A stretch of DNA of 64,000 bases from Corallium rubrum (taxonomy: Eukaryota; Cnidaria; Anthozoa; Scleralcyonacea; Coralliidae), in the NCBI GenBank assembly GCA_964035015.1, contig OZ036016.1, positions 2,366,830-2,430,829 on the forward strand, written 5' to 3'. Under the pieces are notes generated by a model, which was not told the origin of the DNA, did not search any database, and was given only the letters and a program-made list of their open reading frames with translations. How positions within the stretch are numbered: position 1 is the stretch's first letter; every line of letters begins with the position of its first letter. The position numbers and the translations under genes are program-made. Shown one piece after another: positions 63,966 to 64,000 of this stretch.

Positions 63966-64000
63966 CTTAATTTATTATTGAGGAGGTTTTCCAACAAAGT

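Overview
The window is eukaryotic and non-coding-rich: about 64 kb of AT-rich DNA with spliced genes, long introns and dense mobile elements. There is no operon, ribosome-binding-site or CRISPR logic in it. A DEK orthologue and a C2H2 zinc-finger gene point to an animal. The SINE, MITE and hammerhead-like repeat families look like those of invertebrate, probably cnidarian/anthozoan, genomes. That last assignment is inference from recollection of repeat style, not a search result.

Host genes. (1) Positions 544-15634, + strand: the 3' part of a DEK gene. I traced thirteen coding exons with GT/AG borders and a continuous frame (294 codons plus stop). They cover the SAF/SAP-box core, the acidic/basic linker and the C-terminal DEK_C domain, and end in a 12-nt coding exon. 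The 5' part lies before the window. (2) Positions 40093-23749, - strand: a complete 233-residue five-finger C2H2 zinc-finger protein in two coding exons, separated by a 15.6-kb intron that is almost entirely repeats. The GC-richer, repeat-poor stretch 40182-42250 upstream is its likely promoter/5' exon region.

Mobile elements. The best-preserved one is a 4.3-kb DNA transposon (6872-11171, TAA target duplication) sitting 5 bp inside a DEK intron. It has two convergent genes: a SWIM-finger/YqaJ nuclease (+, broken by one frameshift) and an apparently intact THAP plus DDE_Tnp_4 transposase (-). This gene pair is typical of the ISL2EU branch of the PIF/Harbinger group. A 192-bp inner inverted repeat carries the start region of both genes, so the two proteins share an N-terminal leader. 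Other elements are a Harbinger deletion derivative (36714-37444), two hAT MITEs with perfect 8-bp duplications, and many fold-back MITEs. There are also two 5S-rRNA-derived SINEs, tRNA-derived SINEs, and the 3' end of a LINE. Many copies carry a hammerhead-like core (CTGANGA ... GAAA) that resembles Penelope-like element ends, often next to (TA)n tracts.

Right end. Positions 57559-63028 form one enormous imperfect palindrome (arms about 2.6 kb). It is built from mirrored minisatellites around a 0.6-kb polypyrimidine / 0.6-kb polypurine centre, and both ends lie in (TA)n tracts beside outward-facing hammerhead-like motifs. I recognise no gene in it. From 40.2 to 64 kb I see no host gene besides the zinc-finger 5' region.
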